Below are positions 49,802 through 60,388 of a stretch of 64,000 bases of DNA, piece after piece. The DNA comes from Apostichopus japonicus (lineage: Eukaryota; Echinodermata; Holothuroidea; Aspidochirotida; Stichopodidae). The position numbers and the translations under genes are program-made. The notes below the pieces were generated by a model that worked only from the letters and a program-made list of their open reading frames with translations, searched no databases and was not told where the DNA came from. Positions within the stretch are counted from its first letter, which is position 1. Each line of letters begins with the position of its first letter. The stretch covers positions 18,794,265 through 18,858,264 of the forward strand of contig NC_092573.1 in NCBI RefSeq assembly GCF_037975245.1, in the 5' to 3' direction.

Positions 49802-51217
49802 TCAATTTTGAACGTAGTTGTACCCACTGTTACGGTAACTTTTAAGTATCTTCCGGTCACCGCATTCTGAACACCCACCCAACCACGAGGGGCCGTGCAA
49901 GTCGTGACGCGCCTGGGTCAAATTAGGTGTCTGCAGGTATTCTAATATACGGCAGTTTGCAGCGGAGTATCCAATTCTCCTCTGTTTTTCGTGGTTTCCT
50001 CTCACTTGACCTTCATACTTCCATTGGAAGTAAAAATTGAATTTTTCTGGGTCTGAAGCCACTGTTTGTAAATACTCGGCGAGTTTCTCCATCGAATCAA
50101 AATCTGCCGCGTAGATGAAAGAGTTTGGAGGCGCTATTCGTTCATAATCCTCTTTGGGCGCTCCTATGACGACCGGTATCGCATCATAGTGTCTTAAAAT
50201 ATTCCAAAATTTCTCGGAAATGTATTCAGCGCAACAGCTGTTTTCCAGCGCGAAATGAAATTTATACTTCCTTAGAATTCTCTTGCACTGATTATTGACA
50301 ACCCTTTCCCAATATTTGTTTGAGTTCCCGCAGGTTAAATTACCACAACTACCATATTTATCGATCGGTATATATCGTGATAAATCCCAAACGAAACCGG
50401 TTCGATTCCAGGCGATAGTATCGCAGTGACTGGACATCCACGCTGCTAGCTTGGGACTTCGCTCGTGAAAGTTCACCTGGTTCCCATTCGGAATCGAACT
50501 CAGAGACTCGTTTCTCACGAAGAATCCGTACGGTACTTTAATATCGGCATTCGAACGGTATGTAAATGTAATGTTAAAAGTAATATTCCTATATCTGTAC
50601 GGTGGGATATGAGTCTTTGCAGTTAAAGGGCTCTCGTCGGTGTTAAATAGCCACAGTTGACCCGGATCACGTTCTTCTCGTAGCTGTCTCCAAAGCTCCT
50701 CGTTTTCAAATCCTCCAGCGAAGAGCACGACGTCAACCTCACGTAGTTTCGAGATGTCCTGATCGGCCTTCGAAAGTATAACTTTCCCTGTGTCACAAGG
50801 AAACATAACTGGATAATGTCTCTCTTTCCAGAAGGTTCTCATACTGAACCAAGCTACTTTTAAGACGGCATTTTCTGGCGGTAACGGATATTGTTGACGT
50901 ATGGAATAGGCTGTAATCTTCACACGATTGGTCGACAGCTTAGCTAATAGATTTCGGCCGTTTTTATTCCAACGAACGTTTCTTCGAGCTGCTCGGAAAA
51001 GGTTACTCTTTTGATAGTTTGCTATTAAAGGCTTGACCTTATCTCCATCCGTCGTCCTCTCAATCTTATCAAAACTTTTGACCATCTTCAACCTCCTTAG
51101 GTCCTCCTTCATGCGATCGTCGAAACTGATCTCTGTGTATCTATTGGTCACCAGCAAACTGACAAGAAACAGAAAGCATACCATTAGTATAACTGAGTAG
51201 AGTTTCGATAGAATCAT
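49802..51217 (-). CDS. alpha-1,3-fucosyltransferase (GT10 family), paralogue 1
   Basis: 471 residues, single exon. Transfers fucose from GDP-fucose to N-acetylglucosamine-type acceptors, normally in the Golgi. A short cytoplasmic start is followed by a signal anchor (about 6-25, VILMVCFLFLVSLLV), a stem, then the GT10 catalytic domain. The family motifs are DVVLFAGG (162-169), FTYRSNADIKVPYGFF (218-233; the acceptor-side block), IPIDKYGSCGN (283-293) and the donor-binding block FALENSCCAEYISEKFWN (322-339), with the Tyr-x-Ser-Glu-Lys array intact (Y332, E335, K336). IPVVIGAPKEDY and APPNSFIYAADF follow, and GGCSEC lies near the end. Length and layout fit active animal GT10 enzymes, and the catalytic domain is complete. 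The nearest relative in the window is the paralogue at 54951-56339. Confidence 0.93.
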   Translation of the reverse strand: MILSKLYSVILMVCFLFLVSLLVTNRYTEISFDDRMKEDLRRLKMVKSFDKIERTTDGDKVKPLIANYQKSNLFRAARRNVRWNKNGRNLLAKLSTNRVKITAYSIRQQYPLPPENAVLKVAWFSMRTFWKERHYPVMFPCDTGKVILSKADQDISKLREVDVVLFAGGFENEELWRQLREERDPGQLWLFNTDESPLTAKTHIPPYRYRNITFNITFTYRSNADIKVPYGFFVRNESLSSIPNGNQVNFHERSPKLAAWMSSHCDTIAWNRTGFVWDLSRYIPIDKYGSCGNLTCGNSNKYWERVVNNQCKRILRKYKFHFALENSCCAEYISEKFWNILRHYDAIPVVIGAPKEDYERIAPPNSFIYAADFDSMEKLAEYLQTVASDPEKFNFYFQWKYEGQVRGNHEKQRRIGYSAANCRILEYLQTPNLTQARHDLHGPSWLGGCSECGDRKILKSYRNSGYNYVQN

Positions 51218-51673
51218 ATCTGTCCTGAGTTTGCACTTAACACCGAAATAATTTAGAGGAAAAAATCCTTTCTATGAAGTGTAAATCCTTCCAGATTCCA
51301 TCCTGTCGGAAAGACGTTAAACAAATAGATACAACTTCATCTCCATAATATCAGTAGCATCGGAAAATTGTTTACCGAGATGTGACCTATACACATGCAC
51401 CTATAGTATATCCAACAAATACCGTGCAGAAATTCTGAAAACTGAATTAGTTGTAATATGGTTTGTAACTTGGTTAATACAGAAATATTGAAATTGCATT
51501 GTTACGTGCTTTTGGTTTCTATAAACCTGACTATTCATAAAGGTGTTTCTATTATGGTAATCATCGTTGCGTGACGATTTATTATATTGGATAATTAGGT
51601 CACTACCGCAATATTTGCAACATATAATACGTTGGAGAGTCGAAAAGCCGCTAAAGCACACACACACACACAC

Positions 51674-51761
<88 letters not shown>

Positions 51762-51773
51762 TATATATATATC

Positions 51774-51834
<61 letters not shown>

Positions 51835-52462
51835 GTATATGTATGCAGGTGGGTGTGTGTGTGGGTGCATGAGTGTGTGCGTATACAGTAAGCAAAATGT
51901 GCAGTAAATTTACACACTGTGTAAAGTCCTGTGTTTCAAGGATTCAGAGATGATTACGTGAGAATTTTTTACCCACGTTAACAAACCATTTTCTCATACC
52001 GTCACATGAAGTCCTTTTTTATTAGACTCACATGTCGCGGTTGTAACATCTGTTCCACTTTTGCATGCATGTTTACCATACATGATAGAAGTTTACTTTT
52101 GGAAAGGTTTATATATTTATTTTCCAACACGGTATCGATTATATAACTACAACTCAATGTTAAAATTGAACTTGCCTTGTGAACAAGGTATAAAAACAAA
52201 TTTATGATTTATTCAGATGGTACGAAAAAGTGGAGGTTGTGTATTGATTTGAAAAGTTGTGATGAAATTGTGTATATTCGGCAATTACACAGTTGACCAT
52301 GTGTCATCAGGTTCTATTTATATGTATATGGGTTTTTTTAGTAGACCTACCCGCAGTATTAGCCACCAAAAAGGAAAGACGGAAGATGGAAATGGTTGGT
52401 GGATTGTTGGGAAGGAAGAATTCTTCATGACACGGAGTGTCTGGAAGGGGGGTTGAAACTTG
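51218..52462. other. intergenic region between the fucosyltransferase genes, first part
   Basis: Upstream region of fucosyltransferase 1, dominated by the CA/TA microsatellite at 51657-51852. No gene recognised. Confidence 0.5.
51657..51852. repeat. (CA)n(TA)n microsatellite
   Basis: About nine CA units, then about 160 bp of mostly TA dinucleotides with few interruptions, ending with TATGTATGTATG-like sequence. Long Tyr-Ile frames through it are artefacts. Confidence 0.97.
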
Positions 52463-52514
52463 AGGGAGGGGGAGGGGAGAGGGAGGGGAGGGGGAGGGGA
52501 GGGGAGGGGAGGGG
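52463..52514 (+). repeat. G-rich tract with G-quadruplex potential
   Basis: At least eight runs of three to five G separated by single A (GAGGGAGGGGGAGGGG and so on). It meets the G3+N1-7 pattern several times over. Confidence 0.85.
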
Positions 52515-54296
52515 ATTAGGTCGACTCGGAACTACATGTGACTAGTCACTAATGTGTGAAATGACGTAGACCTTACAGTTATCATGTCGGTAAACTTACA
52601 AACAGACAATCTGTTGTCGTGCTTATGTTATCGAGGTTACGGATATAGGGGGAAACGAAGACATATAAGCCGAAAAAGATAAGAGAAGAAACACATGGTT
52701 TAAGTTTTCATTTTAATGCCGGTACGAAAACAAGTGGGCCTACCTAAACACAAAGGCGAAATGTTGTTGATGGCTTTATTTAATTATTTCCGATGAATGT
52801 AATTACTATTTTTCATCTTTCACTTTTCTTATAGTTTTATGTGGTATAATTTTATGTATTTGTATGTATATTAGATCCTCCTGCAAGCAGGAACTCGCGA
52901 AGAAGCCTCATTGGCTTATCAAAGCCGCAAGCTGACCGAAGTCAGTCTCTTAGATTCATATTTAACGTCCATGATTATGAATTGTTAATTGTCAACAACT
53001 CTGTAACTGGACGACATACATTAATCTTGGAGTGACTCGAACTGGAGACCTTATGATTGGAAGGCACCGGCGTTAACCATTGAGCTAACACTGATTTAGT
53101 GTTAGCTAACACTCCTTTAAATGTGAAATGTCTTGTCAAGCATGTCATGAATAGATCGGTTGAGTACCTATAACTAGCTTAGAATCATGCTAGTTGAATA
53201 CATTTATAACTGAGTAGGCCTACTCTGATGGATGGGTAACCTAGTATAGTTAAGTTTTATGTATACTAACTGCATATATGCTATAGTTGGGTACAGTGAC
53301 TTGATATTATGGGTAGTTCAATAGGCTACCTGCAGTAGGTCTATTATCTGATATAGGTAAATGTTCTGCTAACTGAATACATGTTAGAGATGGCTACCAT
53401 GATATCATCGGTTATTCGGTTAACCTATCATGAGTTTGGTACTCCAATTAACTGAGAATACTGTCGACACGTCATCCAAGTTCCTATACTGAATACATTG
53501 CTAACTTGTGTACTATAGAATATCATTGGTATAACCTTTCAGTTGAGTACTAGTGTTTGATGAGTAAACTGGTATTTGGGTAGCCAATAGTTGAGTAGTA
53601 CTCGGTTATACCCGAGTGAACTGAGAACTATACATAAACTATAATGGCTTAGTCCATTAATAAAAAAGATCTTAGTGGAGTACACTGAATATGCAGGTAC
53701 AGTATATTCCTATACATATAATGCTATCTGGTTTATTACATTGGTTGAGTACTCGCTGTTCGCTGAGTACACTGGTATATAGTTGGGTTTTATACTAAAC
53801 AAATGTACTCCTGTATAAACGAGTTATCCTGCTAGCCGTTCACCACCCGTCTAGCCGACGAGTACAAGTTGAGTTTAGCTATCTTATGTCTTAGCATGGA
53901 ATACCTTATACGGTTAGTGCAATGGTGAGTGTACCCATCATCCTTGACATATATATGTTTAATTCTGATCACGAATTAACTATAATGTGTCCATGGCATG
54001 CCGTCAGGACATGCTCCGAAACATGATTCTTTTCACAGACACAGTCAATAAATTGATCCACTGAAGGCAAGTTGGATCCTGAGAAAAGAATATATAATAT
54101 ATTAGTACGTACGATGGGTTCCCCCATGCACTGTGTGCCTTTAAACCTAGACGTAGTCCTTGCCGACGGTAACACGTTTCAAACCTCGATTTCTGACTAC
54201 TATATACATGTTACCGCATTAATACAACATGGCTGTAACATGCACGTGGATTGAATCCCCCGTTGAATTTGAAAATTACGATGACGCCAAGATGCC
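52515..54296. other. intergenic region between the fucosyltransferase genes, second part
   Basis: Holds the tRNA-derived SINE at 52873-53095. Between about 53150 and 53900 the sequence is rich in scattered GAGTAC/TGAGTA/ACTGA words without a clean period. No gene recognised. Confidence 0.4.
52873..53095 (-). mobile_element. tRNA-derived SINE
   Basis: On the minus strand an A-box-like TGTTAGCTCAATGG (53090-53077) and a B-box-like CCAGTTCGAGTCAC (53045-53032) are spaced as in RNA polymerase III promoters. A TGCCTTCCAATCA anticodon-arm-like stretch, resembling tRNA-Gly(UCC), lies between them. The T stem does not pair, so this is not an intact tRNA. The body has small palindromes (CTGACTTCGGTCAG, CCTGCTTGCAGG) and a GGCTTTGATAAGCC hairpin, then an AT-rich tail. 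Confidence 0.65.
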
Positions 54297-54304
54297 CATT
54301 TCAA

Positions 54305-54590
54305 CAAGGGCGTAGGAACCGGGGGCTGGGGCGCCAGCCCCCCGGTGAAAAATATGGGGGCGGAAGTATCATTCCGCCCCCCCCCCCCGCTTCGCAAGTC
54401 AGAAAACCCCTTTTTCATTTCTCAATAAATGATCAAGTGTGAAGTGTGTTATATTGCACCAAATTGCATCTGAGGCCACCTGGAAATGCAAAAAATTTCC
54501 AAAGGGGGATACCCCCTCCCCTTAGACCCCTCCCCCAGGCCGGCCATCAGTCTTCAGTCCCCCACTCAAAAGTACCTTCCTACGCCACTG
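54305..54590. mobile_element. hAT-type MITE
   Basis: Ends CAAGGGCGTAGGAACC...CTTCCTACGCCACTG, with identical flanking octamers CATTTCAA (54297-54304 and 54591-54598). 286 bp with C- and G-rich blocks, non-coding. Confidence 0.92.
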
Positions 54591-54950
54591 CATTTCAACA
54601 TTATGTTCATGTGATGAAACAAAACTTACAACAGCTTTCCACTCTCCGCCCTTTTCATCCAATCCACCGTCTTGCTTTCCACCGTCACAAAAGGGTCGTT
54701 CAAAAAGGTTTGGTCCCGTATATACTAAACTTTGAGATTTCTCCTTTTTTAAAAGTTGTATACACTTTGATGGAAAAAAAAATCCCCAATAATCAAGAAA
54801 ACCTACGATAAAGTGAGAGGAATAAAGTCGTAACAACTAAAATGTTTGTTACTAAAATTAGAGGCATGATAAACTGAATGGGAGAAAGTTATATCAATAA
54901 ACTAGAAACTTATATCTGAAGATAACCGTGGCATACAAAACCTATTAATT

Positions 54951-56339
54951 TTAACTCAGTTGTCCATCAAAATATTTCTTTAAAATATCATATTGTCTAC
55001 ATTGATCGCACCCACCTCTCCACATTGGACCATACGGATCTACTCGAGTACGCATAACTTGCTCTTTACTATAGTTTTCGTCTAGGTAAGTCAAAATGCT
55101 GCAAAAATGGTCTTTGTGGTGAATTTGTTGCTCTTTTCTATTTGTTAATTTAACTGAACCCATTTCTTGCCATTCGAAAAACGCATTATACTTCAATCGA
55201 TTCGAAGAGACTTCCAACAGATAATTAGCCAGTTCTTGAACTGTCTTGAAATCACCTGCGAAAATGAAAGAATTTGGTGGCGCGAAACGTTGGTAATCCT
55301 CCTTCGAGGCACCTACGACAACCGGCACGCTTTTATGATGGTATAACACGTTCCAAAAATGATTAGATAACAATTCGGAGCAGCAACCGTCTTCTAACGA
55401 CAAGACAAACTTGTATTTGTTCAAGACTTTTTGGCATCCTCCGGAACCTGGACTTTTGCGATGAAATGAGTTGTTTCCTCTGCACTTTAAGTTACCACAA
55501 TCGCCGTAAATGTCGACGGGGATATGTTTCGATAACTCGTCGACAAATTTGACCCGGTCCCAGGATCCGTTGAAGCAATCGACCGAGTCCCACGTGACTA
55601 ATTTCTTATCAAACTCATCCTCATCGAATAAGTCGGTGGTATTAGAGATTGTTCCATTCTCAGTATATGGATAATATTTCCCGTATGAATAATGCAGTTC
55701 CGACTTTGAATGGTAAGTAAATGACATGTTAAATTCGGTGCCGGGCATTCCCTCTGGAGGTAAAATGTACGTCGACTTCAATGGATTGACATCTGAAGCG
55801 AATATCCAGACTTGACGAGGCTCTCGTTGCTCGGTCAAGTAATCCCAATTTCTGTCGTTAAGGATATCGCCAGCGAAAATTACGACGTCATATTCCGGTA
55901 TCACTTCAGTAATATATCCCCCACCGAAACAGACAAATATGTCTTGATCTCCACAAGTATGTGTGATCTCGAATCCTCGAGAATTTACTCCGTAATTGAC
56001 ACTGAAAACGAGGATGTCTAAAACAAAATGTTTGCTAGGTTTCGTCCCCTCTTCGTCTTCATCTTCTGAATTATACCGGTAGCTGGATTCTGAATAAGTT
56101 CTCAACTCGGGGTGTCTGCGGTCCATATTTTGGATTGGCCTTTTATCGAGGAAGTCGGAATGATTCGCTACTATATTAGGTATTCTTTTCAGAGTCAGTT
56201 TTTCCGAATTCGATTTAATTATTCTCTCCGTGCATTGTACGATCGAGTTCACGTATAAATTCATACAGTAAAGATTCAAGCCCAACCATATACATGTCGC
56301 TGATGCAACAACCCTACGCGTTGAGAAGTACGGAGACAT
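54951..56339 (-). CDS. GT10 fucosyltransferase paralogue 2, donor-site motif altered
   Basis: 462 residues, single exon. A short hydrophobic anchor lies at about 10-28, with a long acidic stem (SEDEDEEG at 91-98). Fold motifs kept in the same order as the paralogue: DVVIFAGD (151-158), FTYHSKSELHYSYG (207-220), IPVDIYGDCGN (273-283), VPVVVGASKEDY, APPNSFIFAGDF and GGCDQC. The donor block, however, reads SLEDGCCSELLSNHFWN (314-330) where paralogue 1 has ALENSCCAEYISEKFWN. The conserved Asn, Tyr, Glu and Lys have become Asp, Leu, Asn and His. In the H. pylori enzyme structure (from memory) the Tyr, Glu and Lys of this motif contact GDP-fucose. The open frame is intact, so this is either a pseudoenzyme or an enzyme with changed donor or function. 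Confidence 0.88.
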   Translation of the reverse strand: MSPYFSTRRVVASATCIWLGLNLYCMNLYVNSIVQCTERIIKSNSEKLTLKRIPNIVANHSDFLDKRPIQNMDRRHPELRTYSESSYRYNSEDEDEEGTKPSKHFVLDILVFSVNYGVNSRGFEITHTCGDQDIFVCFGGGYITEVIPEYDVVIFAGDILNDRNWDYLTEQREPRQVWIFASDVNPLKSTYILPPEGMPGTEFNMSFTYHSKSELHYSYGKYYPYTENGTISNTTDLFDEDEFDKKLVTWDSVDCFNGSWDRVKFVDELSKHIPVDIYGDCGNLKCRGNNSFHRKSPGSGGCQKVLNKYKFVLSLEDGCCSELLSNHFWNVLYHHKSVPVVVGASKEDYQRFAPPNSFIFAGDFKTVQELANYLLEVSSNRLKYNAFFEWQEMGSVKLTNRKEQQIHHKDHFCSILTYLDENYSKEQVMRTRVDPYGPMWRGGCDQCRQYDILKKYFDGQLS

Positions 56340-59300
56340 GCTCGCTTAATTCTCCAACTAGTCCCTTTTTAGTTAAATGTTGACCGGTTACTTCTGTATA
56401 ACGTCAGTGTATAGAAGTGTATAGTATCCACTGATGACAGAAATATCGTTTCATAGGTCCTGCCAGATTTTCTCGTCTGTTTTGATACTAATGTGAGCAA
56501 GCATACTACCGAAGGTTCGATCCGAATATAGTCGTAAGCTATAATAGTCTACGTCGTTTTAAGATTCACGCACCCATAAAACGATGCCTGTTTGTTCTCA
56601 CTATATCCGCACCACCATTTGAATGCAAGGCTAACAAAGTGCCACTCTCTTGTATATTGTATTGAAAATATTGAAGGTCATAACACGTGAAAACGGTTGT
56701 TATTTTATAGGTAATACGTTAATACGATATTGATCTTTGTCCAAATTTACAAAACGGTAAAAATGAAACTCGCCGTGAATGGCCTATATGCCTACTACAT
56801 ACGATATAGCTAAAGGCTTACTGAATTGGGTAATGAAAATGCACGGTGTTGGACTTTGGAAACCATTGAAGCGTGAAATATGACACGGTCCTATCACTGA
56901 CTCGTATAGATAAGTCTAGCCTATACATATGTAAATAATTAGTCAGACCTGCTATAGGTGTGCTAACACTGAATGGAAAATCAAAGTAATCACCAGGTAA
57001 AAGGTGGGGAGGGGGTGGGGATGGCTAAGATTTTTACCCTACAATAATCTGTACTTCGCCCGTCAAAAAATCCCCAAAGCCTAACAATTTTAAGTGGAAC
57101 CAGACAACACTGAATAATAATCATGTAATCAATGTTTTAGTTCAGTCATGATATTCTTTACCGCAAGACATCACAATCAACATTTTCGAATTTGTGTGTG
57201 GAATTATTTGTCACAAAGTCGGAACCACGACCAACTTACAAGATAAGAAAGAAGTCTTCACAACATGAGAATCTACATAACGAAACGCCAACAATCGAGT
57301 CACTGTTAAATATGTACTGTAGATCTTTACTCAACAACACAACTGGGACGTCACGTGATTTAATAAACTCTTCCACGGCACTGGATAAACAGAGAAATCT
57401 CAATACGAAGTGGTGCGAAGTTTCTTACATCAAAGCTACACTCGTCCCCGTCCAGTTCGGATAAAGCAATATGAACTGGGTCTATCATTTTTGTTTAGGA
57501 GGGAATGATAAGGTTGTGGGGGGGGGGGGGGAATTGCACGCCCCTAGAACCACCCCAAGTTGTGGCAAAACCATTTGGAAAAGGAAAAATGAAGACATTT
57601 GAGGGCATAGGAAATTGAAAATATATATACTGCCAGATAGAGTCATTATACTGTTCAACAGGTTTTAAAATTTGGGAACTTTGCATTATAGGTCGTCTCA
57701 ACTCCAGGGATACTGTACCACAATTTTGAAACATTTCGTTTTCACCTTGGACGATCTCTGCCACAAAGAGTTGACCACATCACAAGATATAAGCTGGCAA
57801 CTACTTATAAATGCACACTCACTCATATTTATTTGTAGTTGTTATTTAAAACAAGATACAAATGGAACAAAATAAACTGAAACAGATCTCTGTGAACACT
57901 TTTCGTCAGTTATGCTTTATTGTTTATTGTATTTATCATTATTATTATTACAAAAAAAACCTTTATTACAGAAAACAAAGAAACAGAAATTCCGACAATA
58001 TAAAGAACTTTCTGTCATAATTCCATGAATACAAAATGGTTAGCAAGGAATAAAGTTTGTCACCTTGGTCTGAGATGTATTTACCATTTAAATTGACTAA
58101 GTACAAAGGCATGGTCCAACATCTTGCAATACATGCACTAGCACATGACCTTCACAGATATACTACCAATTTGTGCTATAACATTCCTGATAGAAACTGA
58201 CAATTGCAACACCAACAATAATTGAAAGACGGCTAGAATGTGTCATATTCCACAGTCCCATCGCCACTAGTTAGAGTTACTGTCAAACTTGTCAAACATT
58301 GGAAGTTAAAAAGATACTCCACGTATCTACAAAAGTATGTGGATTTTAAAAGGTCTTCATTATGGCTTATAAATATGCTAGAAAGTTAGATAAATGGTCA
58401 CTCAAACTCAAACTTAATCAAGCATTTTTACTGTCAACATCAAAATGTTCTCAGAATAATTTGGAGGGTCGTAACCGCCAGAGAGATATTTTTGAAAACA
58501 TTTATGAGTATGCTAAACTTATATTAACGGATTCCAAAAACAAAATCACTTCTGTGAAAATTGAGGAGTTGTGTCAACCTTCCCCTTCCCCTTCCGGTAA
58601 GCAATTTTAAAACTGAAAGCGTTACTTTTTTATGATCTTACATAATTAAACATTCTGATAACATTCTGATAACATTCTGATAACATTAAACATTCTGATA
58701 AGGCACAAAGTTAGGGCAGAAAAAAAGTGGTTTGAATCTAGCTGTCCATGTGAGCTGTAATCACTTGTTGGTTACAAAATTTGTTAACATTTTGTTTCTG
58801 GTCAGTTATACTTGTACAAACTATTAATTTTCACCATTTAAATTCACTCACACATTCAGATTAAACCATTAGGCACAATGTTAACATTTTCAAGTTAGCT
58901 TTTCCATGAACAAGAAAAGTAGAAAAAAATGAAAGAAAGAAACAAAAAGTATCTTCTGCAATAAAATAGCAGCATAGAAAAAGTAAAAAAACAATTGGTT
59001 TTCCAAATGCAGAAATTTTGTTATGTTACGAAAAAAACCTTGAAAATACTTATTCATGATGTTAATCACCAAATTTTAATACTAAATGGCTCCGCCTTCA
59101 CCAAGCCAAACATATAATAGTAACATGCATAACTAAAAATATCACAATTTGCATAGGCATTATCAATAATGAAAAACTTTCCAGCAATCTTTATCTCTTT
59201 TCTACCAAATTATGTTGATAAAAAAAAGTAGGCACAGTGGTTTGTTTCTCTGTTTGTGCTAAACATGAATGTTATCCGTATTGCTCACCACAAGCTATAA

Positions 59301-60080
59301 CAAAAATATAAAAAAACGGGACTGGAGTATACCATATGCCAAATCTGAATCCTTAACGGAGGGTCAAGTTAGACAAGAAAATGTGCATGAGATAAATATC
59401 TAATTTGGTCATCATTATCAGCTCGTTAAAGGCAACTACCGTTGCAAATAGCAATATAACATTATATTTGGTTTATATTCAGTACGGATCCCCTTCCGTT
59501 CTAGGGAGTATCCGCACTTATAAGGTTTGCTAAGCTTCTTGTGGGTTCTCTCGAGTCTGTCACGGTAGGCACACTGTAAATTTATATCTACTGAAATACG
59601 TGACTGAAATATAGTTGTTGAAGAAAAAAAATTGATCCTAAGGTTTGTCTATCAAAGGGGGCTGACAAACAAGATTACCACTAGATCAAATATTATTGTG
59701 TGCAAATCCACACAGAAGTCAATATCAACAGATAATCTCTAGTTTATTCATCAACTTGTTAACTGTCTAGATTAGGTCATTTCTGAGCTGACCTCATCAT
59801 CAAATTGGACTTGCATAGGAAATCTTTCCACAAATTTCACACAGTTAAAGTTAAATCTCTTGAAAATAAACAATATATATATATATATTAAAAGGTTGCA
59901 CTTAATTGTTTTGCTCTCAGTTGGTTGGACTATCGCTGACCAAATACAATTAGCTTTGGAACAATTATCCCTGAATTAGTACTGATAGTATTTCTGTTTC
60001 GTTTTGAACAGTTTATATGACTAAATCTGATTTTTATTTTTTAAAGCTCAAATTTTGTGAGTTACTAAGAACATGACGTT
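56340..60080. other. intergenic region between fucosyltransferase 2 and the SLC27A gene
   Basis: No gene recognised. A G-run lies at 57520, a short tandem ACATTCTGATA(A) array at 58651-58700, and (TA)n at 59873-59888. Part of it, next to 60080, should be the 3' UTR of the SLC27A gene; a minus-strand AATAAA (plus TTTATT near 60032) is close to its stop. Confidence 0.45.
58651..58700. repeat. short tandem repeat ACATTCTGATA
   Basis: Three to four copies of ACATTCTGATAA, the last separated by ACATTAA. Confidence 0.8.
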
Positions 60081-60388
60081 TTACATTCGGATTGCCCCTG
60101 AAAGAACATGGTTATACGCTTCTTCATCCAGAGGGGAGTAAGTTTTCTCTGTATCGTTCATGTAGTACAAAGGATCGGTAATAGTCCTCGGGTCGAAGCC
60201 CTCCTTGATAAGATTGACTTTACGGTGCTTATAGGTACCTGTCACCTCGATGGACTCCTTAATGCGTACAAACTTTGGGCAAGCGTAACTAGGTAATCTT
60301 TCAGTGATGTGCTTGTACAAGGCAGGACAGTCTAAGGTAACGTCGTTTCGAAGAATCAGAGATGCCATCCCTGCTCTGCCATCCTTCC
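60081..60388 (-). CDS. SLC27A-like terminal exon
   Basis: 308 bases, acceptor TTTTTAG, TAA stop. Encodes GRAGMASLILR, LPSYACPKFVRI, VTGTYKHRKVNL and KEGFDPRTITDPLYYM, the usual FATP C-terminus. Confidence 0.94.

Noticed and set aside
51567-51917. Tyr-Ile repeat reading frames on both strands
   Set aside because: Translation of the TA microsatellite.
53026-53095. Intact tRNA-Gly(UCC) gene
   Set aside because: The anticodon arm and boxes look tRNA-like, but the T stem and acceptor stem do not pair; interpreted as a SINE head.
58362-58610. 82-codon plus-strand frame MAYKYARKLDKWSLKLKL...
   Set aside because: Reasonable composition but no recognisable family, no splice partners and an AT-rich intergenic setting; not enough to call a gene.
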